Assembly (NCBI GenBank): GCA_027257055.1
Contig: JAPVLO010000007.1
Coordinates: forward strand, 3,534,001 to 3,598,000
From: Cephalopachus bancanus
Taxonomy: Eukaryota; Chordata; Mammalia; Primates; Tarsiidae
Reading direction: 5' to 3'
DNA: 64,000 bases
Positions 1-64,000 of the stretch are shown piece by piece (positions within the stretch are counted from its first letter, which is position 1; every line of letters starts with the position of its first letter). Under the pieces are notes generated by a model that saw nothing but the letters and a program-made list of their open reading frames with translations, was not told where the DNA came from and did not search any database. Position numbers and translations under genes: made by a program.

Positions 1-18
1 GATTCTGTGGGTTCTGCC

Positions 19-170
19 CACCGCTGTCTGTGCTGAACCACACTACTCCCTCTCAATGGGTTCGTTTCTGGGGTGAGACAAGGTCGCCCACAGCCTGGTC
101 TTGCCTGTCCACTGCTCTCTGTGCTGGGCCACACTGCCCCCTCCCGGCAGGTTTGTTTCTGGCGTGAGCG
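19..170. repeat. Two-copy ~90-bp tandem duplication
   Basis: CTGTGCTGAACCACACT at the start of the window recurs 90 bases later as CTGTGCTGGGCCACACT; the copies stay aligned to GTTCGTTTCTGGGGTGAG versus GTTTGTTTCTGGCGTGAG. More copies may exist to the left of the window. Confidence 0.6.
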
Positions 171-2220
171 TGGCTCAGGTCTGTCCAGCTTCGTGAACTC
201 CCAGGAGGGCATGAGGACTGAGGAGTGGGAGCCCCCTATTCCTACCCGAGCCCTTAGCAGATGAGGGTCCTGGCCATGGTGGCCTGGAGAGTGGGCTTTA
301 GGGAGGGTCTCTGATCTTGGGCCCTATCCTTGGGCCGGGTGGTGAAAGCAGGTCTGAGTCTCTAGGTCTGAGGACTGGTAGGGCCCACCCCTAGCACCCA
401 GACTGGGGTCTACAGTGAGGGTGGGTGGGGATCGGACAAGACAGGAATCTGGGACCTGGTTCCCTTGTCCACGCAGCATGTGCTGGCAGTACCAGGACTT
501 CCCTGCTGGCCACCTGTGTGGGGCTTCCCTGCGTCCAGCTCAGGAAGGGGAGGGGCTAGGGGAAAGCCCACACTGCAGGCTGTAGCCCTGGATCTCTAGG
601 GAGCTCACAGTGCTGCCCACGCTCAGGGCGAGAGGGGATAAGGATGAGGGGTGGACACTGACCACAGGTCAGGTCTGAGGGACTGAGGGGAGCGAGGCAT
701 GCCCCTGTCAGGAGGGGAGGGCTGGCACTGGCAGAGCTCTTCTGTGCCAGCCCCAGGCCCGAGGCTCTCAAACCTTTGGTCTCAGGACCCTTGCACAGTG
801 TTGACAATAAGTGAGCTGTCTAACATCCTGGAGGTCCAAAGTGAAAAGACTTAAAACACAAGAGCACACAAACACACACACAGAGGCTGCCACATGTCCA
901 CATGCTGGGGCCTCTGGGAGTTCCCTGTCCCAGAGGACAAGAGTGAGAGCCTTGTTACTGTGAAGACAGTTTTGACCTCAGGGCCATCTGGAAGTTTCCT
1001 GGGGATGCTGAACCGCACCCTGTGAGCTGCTGCTCTAGGCAGAGAGCACATGTTCGAGTCCTGGCTCAGGTATCTGAAGTGGCTCGATGGAGCCAGAGGT
1101 GTTGCTATGTCTTGTTTCTCCATCAAGGAAAGGGGATGGGTGACACCTGCCCGGGGGAGGGGCATGAAGTGAAACCACACAGTGCTGTGACCATGGTCAC
1201 TCTGACGCCTCTGCCATTGTCCAGCTCTAGGAGTCACAGCAGAGCTGGGGGCTGAGACTGCGCTGAGAACTGGGCTTGGTGAGGGTGGGCCTTCCCACAA
1301 CAGGTGAGATGGGGGCAGGGGAGGGGCAGAGCTCATGGGATCAGGGCTAATGGGGTCACTGGGGTTAGCTCATGGGGCTCCATGGGCACTGGTGTGGGGA
1401 GCCTGCTGGATGACCGGACAGGGTAGTGGCGGTGTGGGGCAGGGCTCCACAGCCGACCATGCCCTGGGCCCCAGCAGAGGTGGGTGTGCAGTCTTGGGGT
1501 AGGGAACCCATTGGAGACATGGGCTGATGCTCACACCCAGCAAGTGCACCTGGGCTACATTTGACTGAGGCCAGACAGTGACTCTGCCTGGCAGTCACTG
1601 GGCGAGAGCAGGTCCTCATGGGGCACGGCAGGGAGGGAATGGGAACTTCGTCCTTTGCTGGCTTGATGAATAATTTAAAACAGGATCTGCCAAGACACCT
1701 GACTGGCAGCTTCAGCCCACACTTTGCCCTGCTGAAAAATGCATGAGGCTTGAGTTGTGGGGCCCTGCTGAGTTGGCCGAATCCGATCTGTCCCCTGCCC
1801 TTACCTCCCCGGGTGTGACCTAGGCAGAAAGGGCCTTCTAGCCTTCTCTGCTCCTAGGGTGACTGGAGGGCTGGGGTGCCCCAACAGTGAATGTCCTGGG
1901 TCTGACAGTGGCTTCTGGGGTCCTCTCTGAGGGGCTAAGCCTTTCGCAGGTCAGGTCCTGGTGATGAGACCCCCAGGATTTGTCACATGCTGTGACTGTG
2001 GGAATGGCTGTCCTTGTGGGTGACTGTGGGGGTCTTCTCCAGGGTGTCTTAGTGTGTCTTGGAGTAGGACTGCAGGCAAGGGGGTTACGTGCAAGCCCTG
2101 GTGTGTGCACCACTTGGTGTGTGAGCGTGACTTGGGTGTAGAAGTCTACATGTGGTTGTGAGGCTGTGTGGGGTGCAGGGAAGAACCTGGTAGGGTGTCC
2201 TAGAGCCCTTGGAAGTCGGG

Positions 2221-2550
2221 TGGTACATGTGTGTCTGTGTATACACTTGTGCACACATGCGCAATGCACATGTGCGTGATCATTTGTGCTTGTGTGCACA
2301 TGCATGTATCTGTGTGTTCATTAGTATATGTGTGCATGTGCACTCTTGTATTTGTGCACACATGTGCACATGCCTGTGAGTGTGTCCATTTGTGCATCTG
2401 TGTGCACATGTGTGTGCATCTGTGTGCTCCCTTGCATGTCTGTGCACATGCATACATCTGTGTTTATTTGTGCACATGTGCACATGCCTGTGTATCTATA
2501 TGTTCATTTGTGCACGTGTGTGCACATACGCATGTGCCTCTGTGTGGTTT
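2221..2550. repeat. TG/CA-rich alternating purine-pyrimidine tract
   Basis: Degenerate repeat built from TGTGTGCACATGTGCA-like units with frequent GCACATGTGC palindromes. Nearly continuous purine-pyrimidine alternation over 300 bases gives Z-DNA potential. No coding meaning. Confidence 0.75.
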
Positions 2551-3499
2551 ACCTGCCTTTTGCTGCTGCCTGCCTGGAGTCAGGGCTGAGTCCCTGGGAG
2601 GTGTCCGCCAGGTGGCTGGTCCCAGGCAGTACAGGCAGCTGTTCTGTCCTGGAGCCATGCAGGGAGGAGCAGTCTGGGGGTGGGACTGGGCTGGCAGGTG
2701 CAGGAGTGACCTGAGCCGTAGCCTTTGAGGAGGGAAAAGGCTGGCTCACTCCTTGGCTTCCTGGCTGCTCATGCTCCTGGTGTCTCGGGGCTTGGCCAGG
2801 CAGGAGTGGGAGATGCTGCCGAGGGGCCGTGGGGCTGAGAGCAGCTCCCGGGAGGTTGCTCACCTGCACCAAGCCAGGGCCTGAGGCAGGGATGGGAGGA
2901 GGGGAGAAAAGGTGGAGGCCTTGCTTCTGCCTGTTCTGTGGGCAGGGTGGAAGGCGGAGAGGGAGCCTGTGCCAAGGAGGCAGCAGGTCCTTGGTGGAGC
3001 TGTGGGTGTGGTGGGAGCAGAGGTCTAGGCTGGAGGCGCTGGGGACAGGAACACGCTCCCGCCCTGGTCCCTGGAGCGCCTGTCCAGCTGAGGGGGCTGA
3101 TGGCTCTGGGGAGGGAGCAGGCTGTGCATGTCAGCAGTGGGGTGGGGGAGACTCCCACCGGGCTCTGGGTGTGAGGCCCACCACCAGCCCTTGTGAGGAT
3201 GAGTCCAGCTGGGATTCCAGGGCCAGCTGCCTGGAAAGAGGGGCAATGCTGGCCAGGAAGCCAGAGGATGTAGGTGGAGGAAGGGGGCCGGGGAAAGGGT
3301 GGCCCCCACCCCTGGGTGTGGTCTGTAGGTCCCCTCTCCTGGTCTCTGGGATGCTTCGCTCTTCAGGGAATAGATGTGAGAGCCTTTAGAGATGGGTCCG
3401 GGTGGAAATGGCTGTCCATGCCCACCCCAGGGGCCAGCTTCCTCAAGTTGAGGAAGGTAGCCATGGCAGAAACGCAGGGCTCTCGAACCATTAGAAATG

Positions 3500-3735
3500 A
3501 CTCATTTATTTTTACCCTACACTTATGTAATGCCTGCTCATGCCGGGTGTTGTTCTAGGTACTTCTGAGTCTCACTCCACTGTCACAATGACCCTAGGTG
3601 CATTTGCTGTTATCACCTGTTTTACAGGTGAAGCAATGAGGTGCAGAGAGATTCTATCATCTGCCCAAAGTCACACCAATTAGGCTCGTAGACTGAAACA
3701 CAAGTGCTGGTTCCCTCATTCTGTGATGTGAGACA
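3500..3735 (-). mobile_element. MIR SINE fragment
   Basis: Shows the reverse-complement MIR order: GTTGTTCTAGGTACTT, then TGTTATCACCTGTTTTACAG, GAAGCAATGAGGTGCAGAGA, and GCCCAAAGTCACACCAATTA. Old tRNA-derived SINE, heavily mutated. Confidence 0.8.
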
Positions 3736-3994
3736 CCATTTTGTCATCAAGCTAGGGATTAGCAGCATAGAATACCGTGGCTCCTTTGTGGAACTCTGTG
3801 GCCGTGCTTGCCTCCTGAAAACCACCTTGGAGGAATGGGCTCACCCTCCTTCCTTTTGCCCAGACTGCCGCCCCCTTTCCCATGAAAATTCTCATCCCTT
3901 GGCTTGGATTTTCTTAGGAGCTGGTGGGAGAAAGTGCTAGGATGTGAATGGTTAACATGCCAGAAACATTTGTATTTTAAGAAAGGACATTGCT

Positions 3995-4325
3995 AGCTGG
4001 CTCGGTGGCTCAGCCTGTAATCCCATCCTGTGCTTTGGGAGGCTGAGGTGAGTGGATTGCCTGAGCCCGCGGGTTCGAGACCTGCCCGGGCAACTTGGCA
4101 AGACCTCATCTCTACAATAAATCAAAAAGTTAACTGGGCATGGTAGTGTGCGCCTGTAGTTCCAGCTACTTGGAAGGCTGAGGCGGAAGGATCACCGGAG
4201 ACCAGCAGGTCGAGGAGCATGCCACTGCACTCCAGTCTGTGTGACAGAGCCCAGCAGGTCGAGGAGTGTGCCACTGTACTCCAGTCTGGGTGACAGAGTG
4301 AGACTCCAACTCAAAAAAAAAAAAG
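3995..4325 (+). mobile_element. Alu (tarsier-type lineage) with internal 49-bp duplication
   Basis: Full-length dimer flanked by the target-site duplication AGAAAGGACATTGCT (3980-3994 and 4326-4340). The right arm carries a tandem 49-bp duplication, 4203-4251 and 4252-4300, each copy holding CAGCAGGTCGAGGAG and CACTGYACTCCAGTCTG. Ends in ACTCCAACTC and an A tail. Confidence 0.9.
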
Positions 4326-4344
4326 AGAAAGGACATTGCTTACC

Positions 4345-4562
4345 TAAGTCTTGGTTTCCTAGTGTCAGCACTACTGATGTTGGGCTGGATAATTTTCTGT
4401 TCTAAAAGGGGGGCTGCCCTGTGCCCTGCGGGACGTTACAGGTCCCCGGGCCTCTCTCACTGGATGCCCATGGCATCTGTCCCTCAGCTGTGACCACCAA
4501 AAATGTCTCCAGACATGACTGAATGTGTCCGGGGTGACAAAACCACCCCCCAAATGAGTCGC
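4345..4562 (-). mobile_element. MER5A-like hAT-Charlie DNA transposon fragment
   Basis: Matches the family in reverse sense: CTGGATAATTTTCTGTTCT, GGGGCTGCCCTGTGCCCTG, ACCAAAAATGTCTCCAGACA, then GGGGTGACAAAACCACCCCC. Non-autonomous and ancient. Family assignment is from memory. Confidence 0.75.
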
Positions 4563-4869
4563 ATCCCCGTGGGTGGGACACCAGCAAGGGCTGGGCAAGA
4601 ACCTGGTCTCCAGGGACAGTCCAGGGTGTCTGAGCTGTAGGGGTCACAGATTCTCCTCTATCCTCCCACAAGTGTGGGGGATCTGCAGGAAACCAAAGAA
4701 GGGGTATGTCCAAGCTGGGAACAGGGACGATGTGGGCACTTCCCTGCCATCTTTTGATGCCCTTGGAGCTTGGCCACAGGCTTGCTTCGATGTCCTGGCC
4801 CTCACAGGTTGTGGGGGCTGAGTCTTTCCCCTTGTCAGAATGGGAGACTTCGTCCTGGTCAGGTGGGCT

Positions 4870-5170
4870 GCTGCCCCCAAAGACCTCAGACAGTGACTTC
4901 AGCCACAGATGTCGGTTTTCAGAGCTCTGAGACCGGAGGGTTTATCATGGTGTGGCAAACCCAGTGTCTGGTGAGGCTTCTGCTTGTGGAAGGGAAGCAA
5001 TGTTGTGTCTCCTGCAAGGCTCCGTCCCGTTACCAGGCCCCACACTTGTGCCTAGTCACCCACAGGCCCCGCCTCCTAACACATCACTTTGGAGTTGGGG
5101 TTTCAACGTATGACTTTTGGGGGATACCAACATTCAGTCCACAGCAGACTCTGAATGGTATCTGGTCTGT
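4870..5170 (-). mobile_element. Degenerate ancient interspersed repeat, family uncertain
   Basis: CCTCCTAACACATCACTTTG, then TTTCAACGTATGACTTTTGG and ACCAACATTCAGTCCACAGC form a block familiar from many mammalian intergenic sites, preceded by a weak AGTGTCTGGTGAGGCTTC match. Orientation and family (LTR or DNA element) are not certain. Confidence 0.45.
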
Positions 5171-5199
5171 AAAGTTCACACAGCTTGAATGAACCCATG

Positions 5200-5640
5200 T
5201 TGGTACCTCGGGGTGTCTTCTGTGGGGTGTCAACCCAGGGGTGTCTTCCCTGGGGTGTGGTCCCTGATGTGTCGGCCCTGGGGTGTCGACCCTGGGGCAT
5301 CTTCCCTGGGGTGTTGGCCCTGGGATGTCATCTCTGGGTATCTTCCCTATCAGTCTTGGGGTGTCTTCTCTGAGATGTTTTCCCTGGATCATTGTCCCTG
5401 GGTATCTTCTCTGGGGTGTTGACCCTGGGGTGTTGGCCTTGGGGAGTCTTCCCTAGAGCATCTTCCTTGGGGCATCTTCCCTGGAGTATCTTCCTTGGGG
5501 TGTCTTGCCTAGGGTGTCAACCCTGGGATGTCTTTCATGGGATGGTGTCTTCCCTGGGGTGCTGTCCTTAGGGAGTCTTCTCTGGGGCTTCTTCCCTGGG
5601 GTGTTGGCCCTGGGGTGTCTTCCTTGGGCTCCTGGCTTTA
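5200..5640. repeat. GC-rich minisatellite (TCTTCCCTGGGGTGT units)
   Basis: About 25-30 diverged units of roughly 15 bases, of the form CTTCCCTGGGGTGTYGGCC. It keeps long frames open on both strands, which are not genes. Confidence 0.85.
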
Positions 5641-5811
5641 TTGTGCCACCTGCACCTTGCTGCCTTCCATTGAGGCAGAGGCTGAGCTGCTGGTGGCCGG
5701 GGGTGAGCCCTGGCATTTGTGGTGAAGGGGACACCAGGGCCACCCCAGCAGAACCCTTGGTAGCAGCCGGGCTCCAGTATCTATCCACATTGCTGTCCCA
5801 GTTAGCCAGTT

Positions 5812-6094
5812 CTTTTTTTTTGAGTTGGAGTCTCACTCTGTCGCCCAGACTGGAGTGTAGTGGCTGCTCCCAGCCACCGCAGCCTCGACCTGCTGGGCTC
5901 CGGCAATCCTTCCGCCTCAGCCTTCCAAGTAGCTGGAACTACAGGCGCGCGCTACCACACCTGGCTGATTTTTTTATTTATTGTAGAGTTGAGGTCTTGC
6001 TGCCCAGGCGGGTCTCGAACCCGCGGGCTCAGGCAATCCACTCATCTCAGCCTCCCAAAGGCGCAGGATTACAGGCTGAGCCACTGAGCCCAGC
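5812..6094 (-). mobile_element. Alu, tarsier-type lineage
   Basis: Begins TTTTTTTTGAGTTGGAGTCT and ends in GGCTGAGCCACTGAGCCCAG. It has the lineage markers GGCGGGTCTCGAACCCGCGG (B-box hairpin) and CCTCGACCTGCTGGGCTCCG. No clear target duplication. Confidence 0.88.
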
Positions 6095-7468
6095 AAGTCC
6101 AACCTTTCAGAGCTATGGACCTGGTGGGGTGTTCAGCAACCTTGTCCTGGCAAGGGGTGGGAGGGGCAGGCTTTTGATGGCCATAGGCCCTGCCCCTGGC
6201 TGGACGGCACAGTGCAGAGCCCATGGACATCTGGCAGGCAGGCAGCAGGGAGCCGGGCTGCAGTCATGGGCAGCCAGGGACAGATGCAGCAGCTACACAT
6301 GAGCCGGGCACCTGGTACTCCACTGGTGGAGAGCCCGTCTACACCGCGCTCAACAGCCCTAGTCCTCCCGGGGTCCCCACAGCCCCGAGCCACTCGTGCC
6401 CTGGGCAGTCATTCAGGACACATGTGGTTGAAGGCTCTCACTGTCCGGCTCAAGGTCAAAGTGACTGTTCACTTGATAGAGGTTGGCAAGCACCCCCTCA
6501 GGCTGGGCTGGGGGTGAGCACTTACACTGGCCCTCAGGGGTCCACAGTGGGGGAGGGTAGCATAGGATGCAAGTAAAAGAAAGTTCCAGATGGTGTCATG
6601 CAGCCAGAACTGGGAGGTGGTGGGGGCAGGTCCGCTCCAGGGAAGACCCACCTCAGGTAGAGAGAAGGGGGGTTCTGGGCAGAGGGGATGGTGCATGCAG
6701 GGGCCCCTTCGCCTGCTTGAGGGATGCAGAGTTGGGCATGTGCCCAGGGTGGGAGCATGGGGGTGGAGTTGTGGCAGGGCACGGTCTGGTGACAGCAAGG
6801 AAAGTGCTGGGAGAGCGTCACAGTGCTCAGGAAGTGCAGGGGCCTGATGTCACTGTGTGAGCCGTGAGGCTGTGTTCCTCATGATTTCTGTCTACTGTGG
6901 AACAGGTGACTGTTGCAGTTTCTTCATTTGCCTGAAGGCATGGGGGGGGGCACGTGAGAGGCCACTCACAAAACCCGCAGGCCTGAAGCAATAGAATGTG
7001 GGCCTCAGGGCGTGGAGCTGTAGCAGTCACACACCCAGCAAGGCATTCTTTCACACCCAGGGGCCTCTTCTGGACCCATCCAAGGCCACTGCCGCTCTGC
7101 TTCCTATCCCTGGCCATCCAGGGACCACGGGTTTCCCCAGTCAAGGTGTGACAGGCCGGCTGTGACAAGTCCCAGTCAAGTCCCTCATGCAATTAGTTGT
7201 CTTGCCAGGGGCTAGGGAAGCTTGTTGAGAGCTCTGGTCCTTTTTAAAAGCTATAAATTAAATTTCTATTGACTTCAGTGTAAGATGTTTTTAAAAAAAT
7301 CAATGTTTTCATAGCTTAAATCTTCTCCTCACCTCCCTGCTCCTCTGTGAGCTGGAGAAGCACAGCCCTTCCTCCTCATCATCATGAAAAATTCCTGTGG
7401 GGGCTGGGCCTGCCTCTCTGGGAGGCACATCCTGCTGTTCACACCTAAGGGTTAAAACAGCATTAGCC

Positions 7469-7762
7469 GACTGGGAGTGGTGGCTCAGCCTGTAGTCCCA
7501 GCACTTTGGGAGGCTGAGGTGAGAGGATTGCCTGAGCTCGGGGGTTCAAGACCAGCTTGGGCAACTCATTTCTACAATAAATCACAAAAATTAGCTGGGC
7601 GTGGTGATGTGCATCTGTAATTCCAGCTACTTGGAAGGCTGAGGGAGAAGGATCACCTAAGCCCAGCAAGTTGATGCTGCAGTGGTCGTGAGTGTACCAC
7701 TGCACTCCAGCCTGGGCGACAGAGTGAGACGCCAACTCAAAAAACAACAGCAACAACAACAA
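7469..7762 (+). mobile_element. Alu, older member of the lineage
   Basis: Dimer flanked by ACAGCATTAGCC / ACAGCATCAGCC. Contains GGTGGCTCAGCCTGTAGTCC. The B-box hairpin is degraded (GGGGTTCAAGACCAGC), so this copy is older or an intermediate. Tail is CAACAACAACAA. Confidence 0.88.
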
Positions 7763-8177
7763 ACAGCATCAGCCTTGACCTGGGTTCCTTGATTGAGAAC
7801 ATGTCTCTCCTCATTTCCCCAATATTAAGTCTCATTTCTCGGCTGGCTGGTCAGCTTTCTCTGGCCCGCCAGGTCATCTGTCTTCCCTGAAAGTGCCGCA
7901 CTCTCTTCTTCCACCAGGAGGGGGCCTGGCTGCTCAACCCACGTGTGCGGTTGTCTGCAGAGATCAGTCACACACAGGACTCACTCTGCCGAGTGCCGGA
8001 GCAAACCCACCCATGACAGTGCAGGGGTAAACGGGGGCACCAGCCTGCACTGTGTTCACATCCTGCACAAGCTCATGGTGGCATCCCCCTTGCCCTTGGC
8101 AGACAGCCCTGCCAGGAGGGACCACTGGTGAAGACATGTTTTATCTTGACTCACATCTCCTGGGCTTGGTTTCTTCA

Positions 8178-8494
8178 CTTTTGTTTTTATTTATTTTATT
8201 TATGTACTTTGAAGAGTCAAGATCTCGCTCTGCTGCCCAGGCAGTGGCATAGTCACAGCTGACTACAGATCACAGCTCCAAATCCTGTGCTCAAAGGATC
8301 CTCCTACCTCAGCCTCCTGAATAGCTGGGACTTAGGTGCACATTACCACACGTAGTTAATTTTTTTAATGCTTTTTTTAGAGACAAGGTCTCAATATGTT
8401 GCCCAGGCTGGTCTTGAACTCTGACCTCAGGAGATCCTCCCGCCTTGGCTTCCCAAAGTGCTGAGATTATAGTTGTGAAACACCGTGCCTGGCC
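8178..8494 (-). mobile_element. Old Alu (AluJ-like)
   Basis: Diverged dimer with GAGTCAAGATCTCGCTCTG, CCTCAGCCTCCTGAATAGCT, GAGACAAGGTCTCAATATG and CCCAAAGTGCTGAGATTATA. It lacks the lineage markers and resembles the ancestral AluJ type. Confidence 0.8.
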
Positions 8495-9022
8495 TGGGTT
8501 CTTTGTGTTTGCTCTGACCATCCCAGTGTCACATCTGTGAGACATGACTCACCAAAGCCACATCTCAGCTTGAGGGAGAGCAGAGAAGGGGGTTTCTGGA
8601 AGCACTGGGCCCATCCCTGGCCCACCCTTTATGAGAGGATCACTCTGTGGTTTCTCCAGAGGGGAAAACAGCTAGCTGTGCTTGATTCAGCCTCCACTGA
8701 GGACAACCCCACGACCATGGATCCTGGCCCCATTTGTGCCAGGCTACAGGGAAGGGTGTGCACGAGTCCAGGGGGAGGTCGACCAGAGGTGGTCACAGTT
8801 GTCCGTGGTCAGGCTTCCTATGGGGAGGGACATGCAGGAGGGTTTTGGGGGCAGATGGGACTCTTGGGAGTGCCCAGCTGGCCTTCGATGTGGCAGCATT
8901 GTCCATGTCGCCAGTCGTTAGCGCAGCCCAGCCATGTGGGGGCGGGAAGGCTGCGAGGTCACCGGCCCAAGAGCAGCAGGAGCTGGGAGCTGAATGAGCC
9001 GACTGAGGGAGGGTGGGCTGGA

Positions 9023-9042
9023 GGTGCTGAAGGGACAGCGCC
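9023..9042 (+). promoter_or_regulatory. Candidate REST/NRSF element with inverted half-sites
   Basis: A perfect right half-site GGACAGCGCC (9033-9042) is preceded by GGTGCTGAA, the exact reverse complement of the left half-site. Canonical RE1 elements have both halves in the same sense. It lies 2 kb upstream of the KCNQ2 start; REST repression of KCNQ2 is reported in mammals. The spacing and inversion make function uncertain. Confidence 0.4.
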
Positions 9043-10758
9043 AGGCGAGGAGGCCTCTGACAAGGCCAGCTCCCGGAGCCAGGCGGCCCTGAATCAGTCT
9101 TTCCAATCTTCCTCCCTGGATCCTGCCAATGCAGTCTTGGAACAAACTCGGTCTGAAAACTATTCCCATTTATTTTTAAGTAATTGGAATTCCTGTTGCT
9201 CGCATGAAATTTACCCTAACGGGGCACTTTCACGACCTGCTCTGCCTGGGGGCAGGGGCCATGTGGTAACCTGACCGTTGACGGCATGCAGTATGGGTGT
9301 GGGAGGCTCAGAATTAAAAACATAAATGATTAATGAGCCAGCTCTTGGAAAGGACATCCTAAACAAAGGAAGCAAAGATTTCCAAATCTTGATGCGGGAT
9401 TCTCTTTCCAGACTTTCTGAGTGTGTTCACAAGCGCTGTGTGTCCATGACGGGCCAGGGGCTGCAGGTGAAAGGGGTTACTGCATCCTTTACCATTCCCC
9501 TCCAGCCTGGCTGCAGGGTCCCCACGGGGTCCCTCTTCAGCCACTTGCGGAAGACCGTGATGCAGTCAGTGGCTCCCCGAGTCCTCAGGGGGATGCTCCA
9601 TTTTCCCTGAGCTGGTTTATCCTTCCCGGTGTCCTGGAGGACCAGCAAGCCTGAGGCCCTGCTCCCACCTGTGGCTTGTGCTGCTGCTGAGAGGAGCTGG
9701 AGTTGCTCCCCTCCATCTTCTGTGAACCTCTGCCCCCCTGGGGTCCCACTCAGCTCTGACATTAAACCCAAGATGCTTGCCCTCCCCACTGGAGGGACTG
9801 TACCCAGCTCAGTAACTGCCATGTGGCACCCAGGGTCTGGGGCATCCCCTTCTCAGGGTGAGGTAAGCTTGCTCTGCTAGAGTTTGCAAGTTTGAGCCCC
9901 ATGGCCACTAGCTCTGGAAACCAAGGGCTGGCTCCGGCCAGGGTCAGTGTGCTGGATGGGAGAGTTGCCCATAAGGACAGGGCCAGCCGCTAGATAGGTG
10001 CCTTCCTCTTGGCAGGCCCCATCGTGCCAGTGACCTGGGAAGAGGCTGGATGTGGTATGGAGATGCACCTGCAGCGGATACCTTCTTGGAGGTGCAGAGG
10101 AGGCTCCAGGGTGATGGGCTGACAGTGTGGGCACTCAGGGCCCAGTGGGGCTCAAGAAGGGGGTCACTTTGGCCTCCCAGCAGCAGGTCCAGAGGGATTC
10201 CCCACAGGACACTTCTGGCTCTGGTGGAGGGCCACCTCTGCCCACTCCCTCCAGAGGACACCATCTTGTCTGCGTCCAGGGCCTGCGCCTGACCTGCAAC
10301 ACCGGGTGTCTATGCTGCCCTGGGGCCTGCCCTCTAGCCCTCTGCCCCTGCCACAGGCCCCTTCTGAGGTCTGCATGACAAAGTCTGATCCCTTGGGGGG
10401 CTTCAAGGCCCTCCAGGAGCAACTCTCTCAGTCCCCACCTCTATGACAGGCTCTGTCCCCTGACCTCCTCCTTCCCTGGGCTCCTCCAGCCTGAGCTGAC
10501 CCTCCTTGCACACTTCAGTGGGAGCTGAAGGGATCCTAACGCCTGGTTCACCCTGATGCCAAGAGCAGGAGGTCCCTGTGGGCCAAGGCTTGAGGAGCGT
10601 GGCAAGGCCGGAGGCATCCACGCCCGGGCATCCATGCCCGGGGCCCAGCTGGGAGGACTCCAACCCTGCTCCAGGCCGCCGGCACCGCTCTGGGGTCTCG
10701 GGGACGCTGGGGTCGTCAGGCAGGTCCACTCGTTGGGGCCTGCCCACCTCGGAGGTAA

Positions 10759-64000
<53,242 letters not shown>

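Overview
This is vertebrate nuclear DNA: about 52 kb of one multi-exon gene on the + strand, preceded by about 11 kb of intergenic sequence. The gene is KCNQ2 (Kv7.2), a voltage-gated potassium channel subunit of the neuronal M-current. Sixteen exons can be placed to the base. Their lengths (296, 91, 127, 176, 126, 111, 96, 95, 30, 69, 30, 54, 224, 106, 132, 124 nt) join into one open frame of 1887 nt, or 629 codons. The last coding exon (rest of the tetramerisation coiled coil, ankyrin-G/distal tail, stop) lies beyond the window, so the gene is cut at its 3' side.

Organism: dimeric 7SL-derived Alu elements are frequent, which points to a primate. Most belong to one lineage that differs from the AluS/AluY families that dominate monkey, ape and human DNA. 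The linker insert and altered right arm that I associate with lemur and loris Alus are absent. A tarsier is my best inference (moderate confidence). The protein agrees almost entirely with my memory of human KCNQ2, with a few N-terminal and linker substitutions.

Layout: 1-10.8 kb is intergenic, with Alus, a MIR, a MER5A, minisatellites and one candidate REST-type element 2 kb upstream of the start codon. A CpG island at 10.8-11.8 kb holds the promoter, a 21-codon upstream ORF and exon 1. Intron 1 (18.7 kb) carries two AT-rich islands that look like candidate enhancers. Exons 2-7 (30.0-36.3 kb) encode the six membrane segments, voltage sensor, selectivity filter and proximal tail. Exons 8-16 (39.7-63.0 kb) encode the calmodulin-binding helices A and B, the alternatively spliced linker microexons and helix C. 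The rest is intron rich in GC-biased tandem repeats, as expected of a distal-chromosome locus (human KCNQ2 is at 20q13.33).

Most unusual features: a 75-bp tandem repeat that copies the end of exon 4 with its splice donor; a 39-bp minisatellite whose last unit forms the exon 7 acceptor; a CRE-like tandem array in intron 2; a GC-AG intron after exon 15; a PTB/RBFOX-style neural microexon; a frame-shifted tail of the short read-through isoform; and an Alu lineage with a tRNA T-arm-like hairpin over its B box. No unrelated or unknown gene system was found.
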